A stretch of DNA of 64,000 nt, taken from assembly GCA_946811185.2 (NCBI GenBank), contig OX328097.1, positions 7,178,242 to 7,242,241 of the forward strand, written 5' to 3'. The notes under the pieces were generated by a model. The model saw only the letters and a program-made list of their open reading frames with translations, made no database searches and was not told the origin of the DNA. Origin of the DNA: Hippopus hippopus (taxonomy: Eukaryota > Mollusca > Bivalvia > Cardiida > Cardiidae). The translations under genes and the position numbers were made by a program. Each line of letters begins with the position of its first letter. Within the stretch, counting starts at the first letter, position 1. Shown here in pieces: positions 39,601-54,600 of this stretch.

Positions 39601-42600
39601 AAAAAAAATGGGGTCTAAATGGTCGGGGTCTAAAATCTCACTATTTCTCCCACTTCTAATACGCCAAAATTTATGACAAAAGTAACAACTGAACAGCTGT
39701 AGAAATGGTAGAAATACAGTTTATCATGTAAATCATGTTTTTCAATAGCATGTACATAGTTTTAAGTTACTGCATTAATCCAATGACGAAGGGGCCTAAT
39801 GGTTCAAAATTCGTCATAAAGTATCCGTTTGAAATCATCTTCCAATTTTGCTGATAGGGGCCCTGGCACTTTGTTTCATATATTTCTGCGTTTCTAGACA
39901 CTCCTTGGGTGTATTCTTTCTTTTTTCAGCAGGCTGTTCTATAGATAAAACAAAAAATCCGCGCCGCGAAAACTCAAGACAACTATCGGCTAAAACTGTA
40001 ACAACTGGACGCTTGACAAAGCAATTTGATTTTAAAGAGTGTCTCAATGACATAGTAGTTTACAAAACGTTGTGATTGTGATACAAGCAACATCTATTTT
40101 TAGACTGGTTTTTCCAAATATTTTTTAAGGACACTACATGTAAAGGAGGTTTCTCGATAAGTTTGCGTTTATTATAAAACATCTTAAAAGTTCAAGGATC
40201 CTAACGGAATCTAAACAAATATAAACAAAAAACCAGGTGGTCAAATAAAAAACTCACATTGACGGCAAAACTAACCGATCCAAACGCGATTTTAAGCGAT
40301 GATTTAGATCACCAATCGGCTTATTTTGACAACACTGGTCAGATAGAGTTATGGTTCTTGCGCACTGCACTCCGTATTATTGCAACAAACACAAATGCCA
40401 GGTTTCAAGTCAATCGGACTGGAGATGACAAAGTTATGCTCCGGACAAGCAGAAAATGCTGTAAAAATAACGATCAACGGGAAATAACTCAAAGACTGCA
40501 CGAGGTAGAGTTATGGTTCTTTCGCACTGCACTTCGTATTATTGCAACAAACACAAATGCCAAGTTTCAAGTCAATCAGACTGGAGATGACAAAGTTATG
40601 CTCCGGACAAAGAACTGGACGCCGCCCGCCTGCCCGCCCGTATGCTATGGGTGATCCCATAATATGTCCCGTCTTTGACGGGCGTATAAAAACTCAAAAA
40701 TAGTAAAAAAAAAAACCGACAAAACATACAGATGTGAGCCAAGCTCTGTGAAAACATGTTATAATGGATCTGCAAAAACTATTGACCGATGTCAGCCTGT
40801 GCAGTCCGCACAGGCTAACTTGGGTCATAAGTTTTTGGCACCGGTCAATTTCCTGCATGTAAAAGGACCAGTTTACATAATGATTCAATCAGTTATTAGA
40901 CAAAATAGATTTTATGGATCCATAATCATAGGATGACTTGTTTGAAAGAATGTGTCATGGAGATGCCTTAAATTCCCTTTTGCCAGAGCACAATGCATTA
41001 TTACTTTTTCCTGACTAAATCTAATAATATCACTTGTCTTACAAGACATTCCATTGTCCAATATACCATAGCTGACAAGGCAAAGAAATTGAGCAAACAC
41101 CTGACAGACCTAGGTTTGATTCAAGTAATATTTTTAGAATATCCCAGTGTATGGCTCATATATGTAATTCTAACATAGATCTAAAGTAGTTATAAGAAAT
41201 AAAAATAAAGTAAATGAGTACAGAGGCAAAGCCCAAATGCTGAATGAAATGACATTAGAACTCACAATGAAATGAAAAAATAGAAATGATATTTACATTA
41301 TAAGCATTCATCATAGTCAAATGGTCAGAGTTGCCCACAGCAAACTCCAGCTTCTTGGCTGTTGCCTCCACCTTCTTCCCAAAGGGTGTTACCTGTAACA
41401 GGATACAGTTATTAGAATAAATGTACAGAAATGTAAGCAATATGAACTTACATTTGGCACTTGTGGTTCCAAAAAGATAAAAAGGGACATTTACAGTATG
41501 TAAAAAAAAAAAAACCCAAAATATTGGAAAGTGATGCCTGTTTTGGCAAGATACAGTGAGTTACAAAAATGTACAGAAATATGAATGAGATGTTTTAAAT
41601 TTAGCACTTGGAGTTCCAAAAACATAAGCTGGACATCCTTCAGTAGATACTTAAGAGCTGGGACAATTTAAAGTTTCAGTTTTGGTGTCAAAAGAGATCT
41701 TCTGGAAGGAGGTAAAAATCATATCCCTGTTTATAATAAGCATGCTAAGTATTAACCCTCTACTAAACATTACCGTGCTTGACAACCCTTAACCAGATGA
41801 AAAGGTTTTAGACTGCCCAAATTGAAAGCATTTGCAGATGACGACGACAACAACAACGTCTTTAAAAGGTAAAAAACATTAGAAAAAGGAAAAAATGCTA
41901 ATTACCAGCATTTTCTCCTTTTCCCACTATGTTTTCAAAAGCCTTTCTCCATTGGGTCATAAAAAATGTGATTTTTTGGCAAAGATTACGAGGAACACTT
42001 TCAGAAAACATTCAGAGAAAAGAAGAAAAGAAAAAGTACATCATTTGAGCTATAATTAATTTCCTGGCTGCAATAGCTTTCAAATTTAAAATTGGACAAG
42101 CTTTAAGATTTGTTGTCAGGTAAAGAGTTAAATGGTTTGTTTGAAAACTTCTTTAACACTTCTTTATTTTTTCAATACATAAACATAAATAAAATTTTAT
42201 CGTATGGTCTGAATGGAAAACCTTGTCTGCATAAAACGACTAAACTTACAAAAAAAGTGATATTGAGCATTTCATACATACTCTCAGCAGCACACTGATT
42301 TTCATGATGTTTAAAAAAAACAAAAACTTAAGTTGAGATCACTTAGCTCAGGAGCCTTATAAGAATTCAATATGAAACGATGCAGAAAACTCACAAAAGG
42401 TGACTTAAAGCTGAGACATGCTGCAATAGTAAGTGCTGGGTCCAAACATCTAAAAATTGCTCCAAACAGCATCAGCTTTCCAATCCTGACATCGACTGGC
42501 AATGTTCCGAGATGATAACCCAAGGGAGTTAACTCCTATTAAGTAACAAAGTGGAAAACAGTAAATAATCACTTCTCTGAATTCATTTCATGATTAAATC

Positions 42601-45600
42601 TGATGGAACTTTAGAAGAACAAAAAATCTGAAACAATGTGAAGACAGAAAAAAGTACATTGAAAAGCATTCTCAACTTTTTTTTTGCACGCTTAGTAAGC
42701 GCGTGTAAGTCATCATGACAAATATATGACAAATACAAATGTTCATCAATCAACAATTTCTTAATTTCTTACAACAGAAATAACAGTAAAAGAAAAACTT
42801 GTACCATTCAGTAACTACACATTAGTAAATGTAAAATTTGCTCATTCCATTTGACAAAATGATTTAACATATTGCATGTCTGACATACAACCAGAAAAAC
42901 TGATTTGTTTTTACAAGAATTGATTGATTGAATGGTGTTTTAGGCTGCTTTCAAACTTATTTCCATCATATCACAGCAATAACTCACATATTCATATAAT
43001 ATTATGTCCTGGGTTTCACCAGTACCAGGTTAGAGCTCTGAAGTGTCTTGCCCAAAAACACTCAACGAAAAACCCAGTGCTTCCAATGAATCTCTAACCC
43101 AGGGCCTAAAGGCTACAAGTCCTACACTCTACCACTGCTAAATGCAGGACCCCATGTTTACAAGAAACAATTTGATAATCATAAAACCTAACTGGACCCT
43201 TAGCCTGCAGAGTAAATGAAATAAAGCTTTCAAGCCAATAGTAAAAGCCTAAATTTTGCTACCTAAAATGTATTTTTAGGGGAAATATATCTCGGACAGT
43301 TTGATTGAACATCAGACTGCGAGTTCTGTGCAGTCTGATCTTAATCTACACTGTCCGCAAAAAGGTCATTGAGTCGCGCTTAGCAGCTTAAGGTTACATA
43401 ACTTGTACCATTACCCCATTCTTATCCAAAGCACCAAGAGTCTCCAGTCTATTTATAGCAGTAGATATGGCTTCTTCACTAGGTGGCTCTGGTAGATCAT
43501 CTAACACAGACTGTAAAACAGACGCTAAAGTGTTTAGTTCTTTACCAAGTAATCCTGAGTTCTAATGAATAAGCTTTTGAAAACATTGTGGGAAAAGGAG
43601 AAAATGCTGGTTACCAGCATTTTCCACAATGTTTTCTACTGTTTCAGAAAACTACACCTCATTTGTACCAATTTCGATTTTGTTGTCTGCAGCTAATTTC
43701 AGTTTGTTGGGATCAACAGTATGTTGTTTGGGAAAAGGATATATCTTTACCAAAGAACAAAATTTTAGACTTGATGACTTTAAAAGCATATGCAATCAAA
43801 TAATTAAAATATGGCACAAACAATGGAATTTTTCAGTGAAGATAAGGCAACATTGAGCAAGAAGAAGAAAATGATGGTTACCAGCATGTTTCCATTTACC
43901 CACAATGTTTTCAAAACTCTTCTTTGTACTAAGTCACTAAAAATGGCATTGTCTGGAGAAGGATTACTAATTGATTGAATGATCAATTAAAAGATGCTTT
44001 GCTTTGCTTTCATTATTGTTTTATTTATATCACAGACAGCTCATTTATTCATCTAAGTCCTGGGTTTCACTGGTTTTTCACTTGGGCTCTTGCTAGGGCA
44101 AGTTCCTTGCTCAAAGACACTTGCAGAAAAATGCAGTGCCTCATGGGAGGATTGAATCTAGGGCCTCCAGATCAAACTTCACCTCTAAGCCAAACAGGAC
44201 CTTGGTGAAGGTTAAAGTGTGATGTTTCAACATTGTTGCTACTGATATAAACTAAGAGAAGAAAGCAAGAATTACAGATTGCTGAAGATTAATACTCATA
44301 AAAAAATTCATATTACTAATTTCATTAATCTACATTAATGTCCTAATACAGGTAATGACAAGGTTTGCACTGGCTTGAAAACCCCTTGAAACAGAATTTT
44401 GTCTTGAAAACTCCTTAAAACAGAGTTTTGTCTTGAGAATTTACTGGAAAATGAATCAGAATCCTTGAATTATTTTAAGTTTTATGGTGCTTTCAACATT
44501 ATTCCAGTCATATCACGGTGACAGCTCTCATATTCAGGTATGTCCTGGGTTTCAACAGTACTAGGCAAGGGCTCTGAAGTGCTTGCCAAAGTTAACCCCT
44601 AAAAATAGCTCAGTGCTTCCAGTGAGGCTCAGACTCTGAGCTTCCAGGTTACAAGTCCTAAACTTTACAACTGAGCCACACAGGACCCATGTCAAACCTT
44701 TAAAAGTACTTGGATTTCAATGTTTTTGAAACGAAATGAAAGATGATAAAGCTCTGCCATACCAGCCTGAAAAGGAAGGCATTTTTTGAAGAATTAGTTG
44801 TTGCAGATAAATTTTATATTCTTGGAAAGTCCCTGAAAATCCTTAAATTTTACCTGTCCTTGCCTGTATGAAATTTAAATGCCGACTTACCTTGACTGGA
44901 GTTTCTTTAAATATCTCTAACATCCGTATCCTCAACACAATCTGTTCTAATGGTGCCCTTTTAATTTCTGCAAAAAAAAAAGTATCATAAGCATGTCGAA
45001 CATATGCTTTAACTCTTTACCACACAATCCAGAGTTTTAGCAACCCTATAAAAAAAGACTGAAAATTTTGTGCAAAGAGGAGAAAATGCTGGTAACCTGT
45101 AATTTCTCCTTTTCCCACAATGTTTTCTACCCTATGGAAGACACATTGCATGTGTACAGTAAAATTTAATTTGTCACCTGCAAATGCTTTGAAATCTAAA
45201 CAGTATTAAACTTTGTTGTTTGGTAGAGAGTTAATCAGTGAAAAAGTTACAATGCAGGAATCTGATGTATGCAAGGTATCAGTATGCAAAATGTATTTGG
45301 CCATGAATATCCAAGATCAGATTGCATCATCCCTGTAGTCTGATCTTGCTATACATTCTGTGTCATCTGTTCTTGATCAAAACTATCTGCAAAAACAGCT
45401 TGTCATGAGGCTAACACACTGCAAAACTAGATATTTTCAACTCTTCATGGAAATGACAAAACTTCAAATTAAACAAGAGAATGAAGCAGAAAATCTTGCC
45501 TGGTATTGGTTGTTCCATCAAATGGTGCTCATATCTGTGGCTAGTGAACAAATGGAAACAGACTCCTGACCTAACCCTACCGGCACGACCTTTCCTTTGT

Positions 45601-48600
45601 AATGCATTTGCTTTTGATACCCATACTGTCTCCAGACTTTCCATGCCCTTTGTGCTATCATATCTGCAAAGATATTTTTTTATCAGAGCTATTTCCTTAT
45701 CTCCCTTTCTCCATTTCACCGGTTTTTCTCTAAGAAAAGTTACTGGTATTTCCTAAACAAGCAATTTCATGTTTCAACATGTCTAGAGAGGAAGTCTTTC
45801 GAAAACATTTGGTGAAAATTAGAAATTACTGTTACAAGAAGATTCCCCAATTCCTTGCATTTGTTTATCTGTCTTATGAGATAACTAAGCTTATTTGTAC
45901 CAATTCAGTATTTGTCTTCTGCAAGTTTGGAACAGCCTACAGCATGTTGTTTGTGGAAGAGTTCAACTGTTTTCACACAAAAGGCCATTTAACTCTCTAC
46001 TAAACGACAAAATTAGAGACAAATCCAAATTGAAAGCATTTGCAGATGACAAAATAAATGTGACAGAAATTTTGTTTTGAGAAGGATAGAAAACATTGTG
46101 GGAAAAGGAGAAAATGCTGGTTACCACCATTTTCTCCTTTTCCCACAATGCTTTTAATGGTGTCTTTCTCAGGGTCGTTAAAAGTTGGAATTCTGTGGTA
46201 AAGGGGTAGGTTGCTTTAGTACACAGCGAAGATCACAGTGTGACTGCAGTCAGAATAGAGACAGTGTTTCAAAACGTTATGGAAGAATTTGTGATTACTT
46301 GTATACCAGTACGCTTATACTTTCCTACGCGTGTACAATTAATCCAAGAAAAATTTTTCCTATCCTCCATCTTCATTCTCCTTGGCCGAGCCCCAGTAAC
46401 TCAGTCGGTAGTGTACAGGGCTTTAGAACAGGGGGTTGCTGGTTCGATTCCTGGCTCTGCCAATTTATTTCCTAGGACTGATGATAGTCACTGCAACAGG
46501 ATTCATTCCTCTCTCTCACCCCTGACCATTTATTTCAGTGATGGTTATGTGGGAAAGCAGCCATTGGCCTGGAAAGAATATCATGTGGAGTAATGGTAAA
46601 AGAAACTCGAGGCAGGCATGGATAGGTGCACAGGCCACCGCAGTACAACTGAAATAATGTTGAAAATGGCGGTAAACACCATATAATCAATCATTCTCCC
46701 TTGTATCAGTTACAATAGTTTCTGACTGATCTCTCATGAGCCTAAATGGAAAAGGTTTATTAGCGCCCTTTCCTTAAGATTTCAGCCATATCACAGTGGC
46801 CAAGACAACTATCCATACCTACCTGGAGTTTTTTATACCATTGCTTAGCATAAGGTTCTTTTCATACAACAGGCTGCTTTCTCACATAAATACTGTCTAA
46901 ACAACTTTCAGCAGTGAGAGAAAAGAGGTGAATCCTGTTGCAATGACTACCTTGAAAAGATACAGTAATGGAACAGAGAATTCATACAAAAACAAAACAA
47001 GCATTGTGCAGTGAAAAAATAAAATCATGACTGGTAGAAATAGTTAAAATAGTGTTTTGGCATAGAAATTTCTTGTGTCCTGTTTCATAATGATTTGATG
47101 GATTGTTCACCAAAAGATGAATGAAATTCTCTATAAGAGAGATAGGGTCAAAGTCAACCATTAAAAAATTAAGATGAATGTTTTTATACAGTCCGAATTC
47201 CAGATGATGCAAATTCACCTTTTCTGTTTAAACATCTAACATAGCTATGCGATTCTGGAACATCAAATACAGACATGCTCTGGTAGTACTTGAACGATTA
47301 TTGTAGAGAATCTATTTTACCTCTTTTCCTTCATTTTTCCAGCATCAATCACAAAACAGATATCATCAATGGTTATAGAGGTCTCAGCAATGTTTGTGGC
47401 AATCACTATTTTGGTAACTTCAGGTGGAGGTTTGCTGTGAAGTACAAGTACTATCATAAACGCAATGTACATTTCTGCATCTATACTGTTTACAAAAAGA
47501 GACTGTTTTGTATTGCAGAGAACTGTGTAAATAAATAATTGCATCAACAGCTATAAAGACTGTCTAAATACATCCATATATCTTGGATGCTAAGAATCAG
47601 ATGTAAATTACAAAATAAAGGAAACTGAATTTACCATCTTTTTCTTCCTTTTTTTTGAAAAGTTTATTAAAAAGTAAATTTAAAAATATTTCAGTATAGA
47701 AGTAAACTTACGCAAACACAGCCTGCTGATCTTCAGAAGACAATGTCGAATGTAGGGGAATTATCTTGTATCTGAAAAATACAGCACAAACATTGCTACA
47801 TGAATGTTATGACAGATAAAAAACATGACTGTTTGCACTCAACCCTTTATCATACAATCCTGAGTTTTAAAAACTCTGTAGAAGAAGGCTTTTGAAAACA
47901 TCATGGGAAGAGGAGTAAATGCTGGAAACCAGCATTTTCTCCTTTCCCCTCATTGTTTTCTGCTATTTCAAAGACAGAAACCATGTGTTGAGCTACATTC
48001 AATTTTTCCTCTGCAAAAGTTTTCAATTAGGTCTGGTTGAAAATTTTGTAATTTGGTAAAGAGTTGCACTTCTCTATATATCATTATGATGCTGTTAAAT
48101 TGCTTGTGCTATATGTGAGGAAATTATCGATCTGTCCAATAAGCAAGCTTTTCTTAGACCAAGGTTATCAGATAATCTGAAATTGGAACAATATCACACA
48201 AAATACAACAAGAACACCGCATGCGGGCGCCAACACAAGGCTGCATTTACTTTCAGCAAAAAATTGATATTTAGTAAAAATTCTTGGTCATAAAAGGGCA
48301 TAACTGTGTCAAAAGTATTTTGATGGTTACCTACCCTAGCTGCATAGGTTCCCCTTATTGATTGTTAACAACTAGCCTGAGACTGAAGTAAATATCTTCA
48401 GTAATGTCAGCAATATTATAAAATGTCAATTTTTGCATCACAATGCAGGCAAAGATAAAGCTATGACAATACCTTGACAATTTCTTCAACAAGAGGACCA
48501 TGATGGTCCTATATCGCTCACCTGAGTATATTTGTAACTTATATGGAATACCACATACAAATAATAGTATATCAAAGCCAGAAGCCATTCTTTTTTGATA

Positions 48601-51600
48601 AGGCATACCCGGGGGAGGGGAGGAAAGCCATAATGTGACCCCAATAAGAATTACTCTAACAACTTTTAGCAGAGGGTCACCAGAACTTTGCTACAAACAA
48701 AACATGAAAGTTTTAGTCTCTCACTTTTCACATGTAATTTTCTTCCTTTTCAATGTTAAATAGGGTGCTCCCAGGCAGAGCCCAAACTCCACCCAAGGGG
48801 TAAATTTTTAAAGTTTTGGTAGATTTTTTTAAAGATTTCCTTCTTTGTTATTATGTAAAATAGGGTGCGCCCGGGCAAAGCCCAAATATGACCCTAGGGG
48901 AATAATTTTAACAATTTTGGTAAAGGGTCACCCAATGATGCTTCATACAAAATATGAATGCTCTCGGCCTTATGGTTTGTCACAAGAAGATTTTTAAAGA
49001 TTTTTTTCCATTTTCAGCCATTTTGTTGCCATGGCAACCAGAGTTTTTGATGGAATTAAATTCTTTTAACAATTTTTGTAGAGCTTCATCCAAGGAACAT
49101 TCCTGCCAAGTTTTATCAAGATTGGCCATCTGGTTTTGGAGGAAAAGATTTTTAAAGAAATTGTTAACGGACGGACGGACAGACAGACGGACGGACGGAC
49201 GGACGATGACCGATCACAATAGCTCACCCAGAGCACTTCGTGCTCAGGTGAGCTAAAAACAATTGAGCTAAAAAGGATGACAAAATAAAACAAATACAGT
49301 CATGTATTTCGAAATCTGAAAAGACAATATATCAAAAAATATTTACCTGTGTTTATTTCTATGTCCAAATACAGGATTTGACAATAACATGTCATACAAA
49401 GTTTGAATCTCTGCATAGCCTGGCATAAATACCAAAATAGCACCTCTCTCTGGAAACTGCAAATAAAGTTCATCAAAAAAAGACAACATTACAGCTTTGC
49501 TAAAAACAAATGAACCATGCATTGTGAAAAGGGAATTACCAGTAATTCATCTGTAAAAATTACTGACCCTGGTCAGCCTGCGCAGTCTTGGTAGGTTGAC
49601 CTGGGTTAAAACTTTTTAATACTGGTCAATTTTCTACCTGCCAATTCAATCAGGTTTTAGACAAAATGGATTTTATGGATACACAATTATATGATGACTT
49701 GCTTAGTAAAATGCATCATGTCGATACATTAAACCCCCTTTTGCCAGAAGGCCTCTTCAATAGTAATAATCAATGTACGCCTCTACAGCATGTAATAGCC
49801 AACTTCTGGGTTTCCCAGTATGTTCTCATGTAACCAACCACGACATCAGTAACACAAAGGGACAATATACATGTATACTGTATAACGGTCTCAAAAGTCT
49901 GTTCCTTGTAACCAACCAGGACATCAGTAATATAAAGGGACACTATATACTGTATAAAGTATTCAAAAGTCTGTATGGTTCCCTGTAACCAACCAGGACA
50001 TCAGTTAATATTTGGACAATATATACTGTATAAAGTACTTCCAAAGTCTGCAAGAACATGTGAAACCAATCAGGACATCAGTAACATAAAGGGACAATAT
50101 GTGTAAGAAAATTTACCTCAAGGTCTGTATGATCCCCTGTAACCACCCAGGACATCAGTGACAAGACAAGGTCAAAGTTTATCTTGGTGTGATCAATCAT
50201 AGCCATTGTCTTCACAGTTGACTTTCTGTACTCTGCCACAAAAAAACAAGCAAGTAAAAAAAACCTGAACATTATTTAAGAACATTTATAAAGGATATCG
50301 AGACACATTTCGTCATTGGACAGGAATGAATATTGTTGCAGTGACTGCCATAAACTCTTTAACAAACAATCTTATGTGGAAGAAAGCTGATAGTAGCTAG
50401 CATTTTCTACCTTTTCCAAAAAAGTTTCCTACCCTTGAACATTAATCTCTGTAACTGCTTTTAATATGGACAAGTGTATGAGGTGCCATGAAGAAGTTAT
50501 CAGCCTCTTGTACTTCATAATACCCAGGAATGAAAAGTTGGCTATTACTTTTCAATATAATCTCCCTTCATCTTGATACATGTTGTCCATCACTGTTCTT
50601 GTTTGCTTTTCCCTTCAAAATAGAAGTCTTTATCCTCGTCCCCAAAAAACTAACTCACTGCAACTATGACATCTTCACTGCTTAAGAATTGTCTACCTCA
50701 AGGATTGTTTTCAGCTTTGGGAACAATTAGAAGTCAGAAAGGGGCTAAATCAAGAGAACATCAGGGGAGGAGAGGAAGGACTTCCAGCACATTCTCCTTT
50801 TCCATAATGTTTTCAAATGTTTTCCTTCTCAGGTTTGTTAAAACTCAGGATTGTATGGCAAAGGCTTAAAATGCCTCAGAGATGCTCATTACAAACATGC
50901 GTAGGTTATCAATCCTTTACCACACAATCCCAAGTTTTAAAGACCCTGAGCAGTTGGCCTTTTGAAAATATTGTGGGAAAAGGAGAAAATGCTGGTAACC
51001 AGCATTTTCTCCTTTTCCCACAATGTTTTCTAGACTATCTGATTCAAATCCCATCATTTGTGCCATGTAAATTTTGTCGTCTGCAAGTGCTTTCAAATTA
51101 GACCCGTCTAAAATACTGTCGATTGGAAAAGAGTTAAAATCTGTAATGGCTATAGATATAAAACGCTGAAAACAAGAGTAGCACTGGATGAAATTGAACA
51201 CTTATACCTGGATATCTCAGATACATCTGTTTCACAGATAAATTCTGATCCTGTATTCTGTTGCTAGCTATATGCGGGGATTCAGAACTCTCTTCACACA
51301 TTGGCTGGTTCTCCTCCCTCTCTATTCCTCGTATCACAGCATTCATGTATTTTAAAGGTCTAGCGTAGGGAGAGTCTTCTTCCATAACAAACCTAGACAT
51401 GTACAAAGTATAAATGGTTAAACTCTTTACTGAACAACAAAATTCTTGACTGTCCAAATTGAAAGCATTTGCAGACAACAAATTAAAAGTGATGAAAGTT
51501 TCCTTTGAAAGGGTAGAATGCATTGTGGGGAAACCAGAAAATGCTGGTTACCAGCTTTTTCTCCTTGATCCACAATGTTTTCAATTTAGATTTCTTTCTC

Positions 51601-54600
51601 AGGGTTGTTAAAACTCAGGATTGTTTCATAAAGGGTCAAATAAGATTTGCATGGAAAGAGAAGAAAACATACAAAAACATGCATTTAGTGCAAAAGGGAA
51701 AAGGTATTGAATCTAAACAATTGCTCTTTTTCCCCAGAATAATTTGCTTGTGGTACTCTGAAACTTAATTCTAAGAGTGAATTCTGTACACTACTTTTTA
51801 CATCACGTCAATCACAGTACTACAACTGCCCACATTATCCTAGCTAAGATTATAGATTTATAGAACACTATATACCCTGTAAATTCCACAGCATCCTCCA
51901 AAAAGTACTGTTCCACTGGAAATGTTCTGCCTGAAAGTACATATAACATTAAACCCTTTCACTTTTCCACATGACAAAATTCAAAGCATTTGCAGACGAC
52001 AAATTTAAGGTGGCTCAAACGATGGAACTTACATTTGATTAAGTAGAAAACATTGTGGGAAAAGGAGAAAATGCTGGTTAACAGCATTACCTTTTGACCC
52101 TTTCAAAGGAAACTTTCAAATGTAGAGCCAATGTCACTCTCAGGGTCTCTTAACTCTTTACCAAACAACAAAAATTTGGACTAGTTCAGATTGAAAACAT
52201 TTGCAGACAACAAAAAAGTTGTGACCCAAAGATTGATATCTGATTTGGGAAGGGTAGAAAACAATGTGGGAAAAGGAGAAAATGCTGGTTACCAGCATTT
52301 TCTCCTTTTCCCACAATGTTTTCAAAAGCTTTCTTTCTCAAGGTCGTTAAAAGTCGGGATTGTGTGGTAAAGAGTTAAACTTGGGATTGTGTGGTAAAGG
52401 GTTAACCTGCAGTATTTCATACACATTTTATCGAGTGAAAAATACCAAATGCTGGAAGATCACATGGCCGAGCCCAAAATTTTGCCATTTGGTAAAAAGT
52501 TAAACCCATTTTGTTGGTAATTATTATTAAACTATAGTCATTCTTGTAAATTTACAAAGTCACTTTAAAATTTCATGACAAACAGATGTTTGTAAACAGA
52601 TTTTTTTTTTTACCCTTTGCAAGACAAATCTTATCATCTTGTGATATCTATATTGTTGTCAGCATATGTTTTCAAGCTGGATTGATTGATTAATAAAATG
52701 GTGTTTTACACCGCTTTTAACATTATTTCAGTCATATCACGGTGACAACTCACATATTCGTGTATGTCCAAGGTTTCACCAGTACTGAGCTAGGGCTCTG
52801 AAGTGTCTTTCCCATGGACATTCCCATATTCAATATGGAAAAGGTTGTCAACGAATAAAGAGAGAACTGATTTACCTGGAATATCTACAACAGGACAACT
52901 GCCAAAATAGTGTGAGAACAGGTCTGCATTCATGGTTGCACTCATCAGGATAATTTTCAGGTCAGGTCTTTGTGGTAGCATGTCTCTTAGATACATCAGT
53001 AGAAAATCACTGTTGAGAAAACAGCATAATCATGAAAAATAAACAGTTTATCTTTTACAAAGTTAACCCTTTACCCCACAATCCCAAGTTGTAACAACCT
53101 TGAAAAAGAAAGCTTTTGAAAATGTTATGGGATATAAGAGAGAATGCTGGTGACCAGTATTTTCTCCTTTTCCCACAATGTTTTATAACCCTTCACTGAC
53201 AAATTCCAATATTTTTGCCCCATTTACTATGTCGTCAATTAAGTCATATACATCACGCTTATCTCAAACATATTTAGGTTAGGAAAATTCATAACATGTA
53301 TATTACATTGAAAACAAGGGAATTAAGTATTAATTCAAATAATGTTTCCTGAAAGGGTAAAAACCTAATTTATACAATGATGGCTTCATATCTTCTGAAA
53401 TAAATGAGCTCTCTGGAAAAAAAAAAAGGGTTTAATGCCTCTCGGTGATGCTTTATACCAGGAAAGTCATCACATGATCATGGGTCCACAAAAACCATTT
53501 TGTCTAACCTACTGGATCACAAGGCAGTATTGTTCTTGGACATGGAGAAAATTTTAGAAATAGCAAAAAGTTTCGACACATGTCAGCCTGAGCAGACTGC
53601 ATGGGTTGATATGGCTCAATACTTTTTGCAAACACACTAAATCCCCTTTTTACGGAGCACAGCTCATATAAAAAGATAAAATTATACCTTTCTTCAGATC
53701 TTTCATGTACCTCATCTAAAATTAGATGTGTGACCCCATCTAGAGTTGTGTCCCCTTCTAACCGCCGCAGCACAATTCCTGTTGTACAGAACAACAATCT
53801 TGTCATGGATGACTGGAATATTTGTGAAGAAATACAACAAAAATTAAAGGATTGTATACTGGGTGTAACTCGAAATATTTCATGATCAATTATGCTTCAC
53901 AATTTTATTTAGCTTCACAGCAGAGGGTTTTAATTATTAATATGTAAAAGGCAAAGCTTCAATACGAGCGACGTGAATGATTCGTAAAACAAGTAGTAAT
54001 AATTCGAATCTCGAGATAGATCTTGAAATCATATGGTTTTGTGTTCTAATCCCGGCTTTGTCAGAAGTTATTTTGAGGGTTGTCAAAGGTAGAATGCATT
54101 CTTCTTTCATAGATGTATATTTGTGGGACAGGGTGAATGGTTCCAGATTCTCTTAACATAGTTCCCCAACAATTTTGATAATTCAGGTTCAGAGTCAAAA
54201 AGAATCTAGATCTAACTTAAATGATTATTGGTTCGCATACTTTTAAAGAACATTAATTTTTAATGACATTTTCTGGCAAAAGGGGGTTTAAATGCATTTC
54301 CCTGATGCATGATAGATCTACTAGATCTAGGCAAGTCATCAAATAATTATAGATCATAAAATCCATTTTGTATGATAACCGACTGAATAACGAAGCATAC
54401 CGGTCCTTTGACATGCAGAGAATTGATCAATAGCAAAAAGTTCGACCCAGGCCAGCTTGCACAGACTGCACAGGTTGACCTGAATTAATACTTTTTGCAG
54501 ATTCATTAAACCTCCTTTTCACATATCTTGGTTCATTTAAAAAAAAAAAAAAAAAAAATCCTGCTTTCTCTAGAGATTCTAAATGGCATTTTGAAATGGT

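Noticed and set aside
46387..46462. tRNA gene candidate
   Set aside because: A and B boxes are present, but the same body and tail follow at several loci, so it is a SINE head rather than a functional tRNA gene. The same applies to 7938, 11452 and 57096.
51134..51523. Longer open frame around exon 9
   Set aside because: Only 51208-51392 is exon; the rest reads into a family A element and intron.
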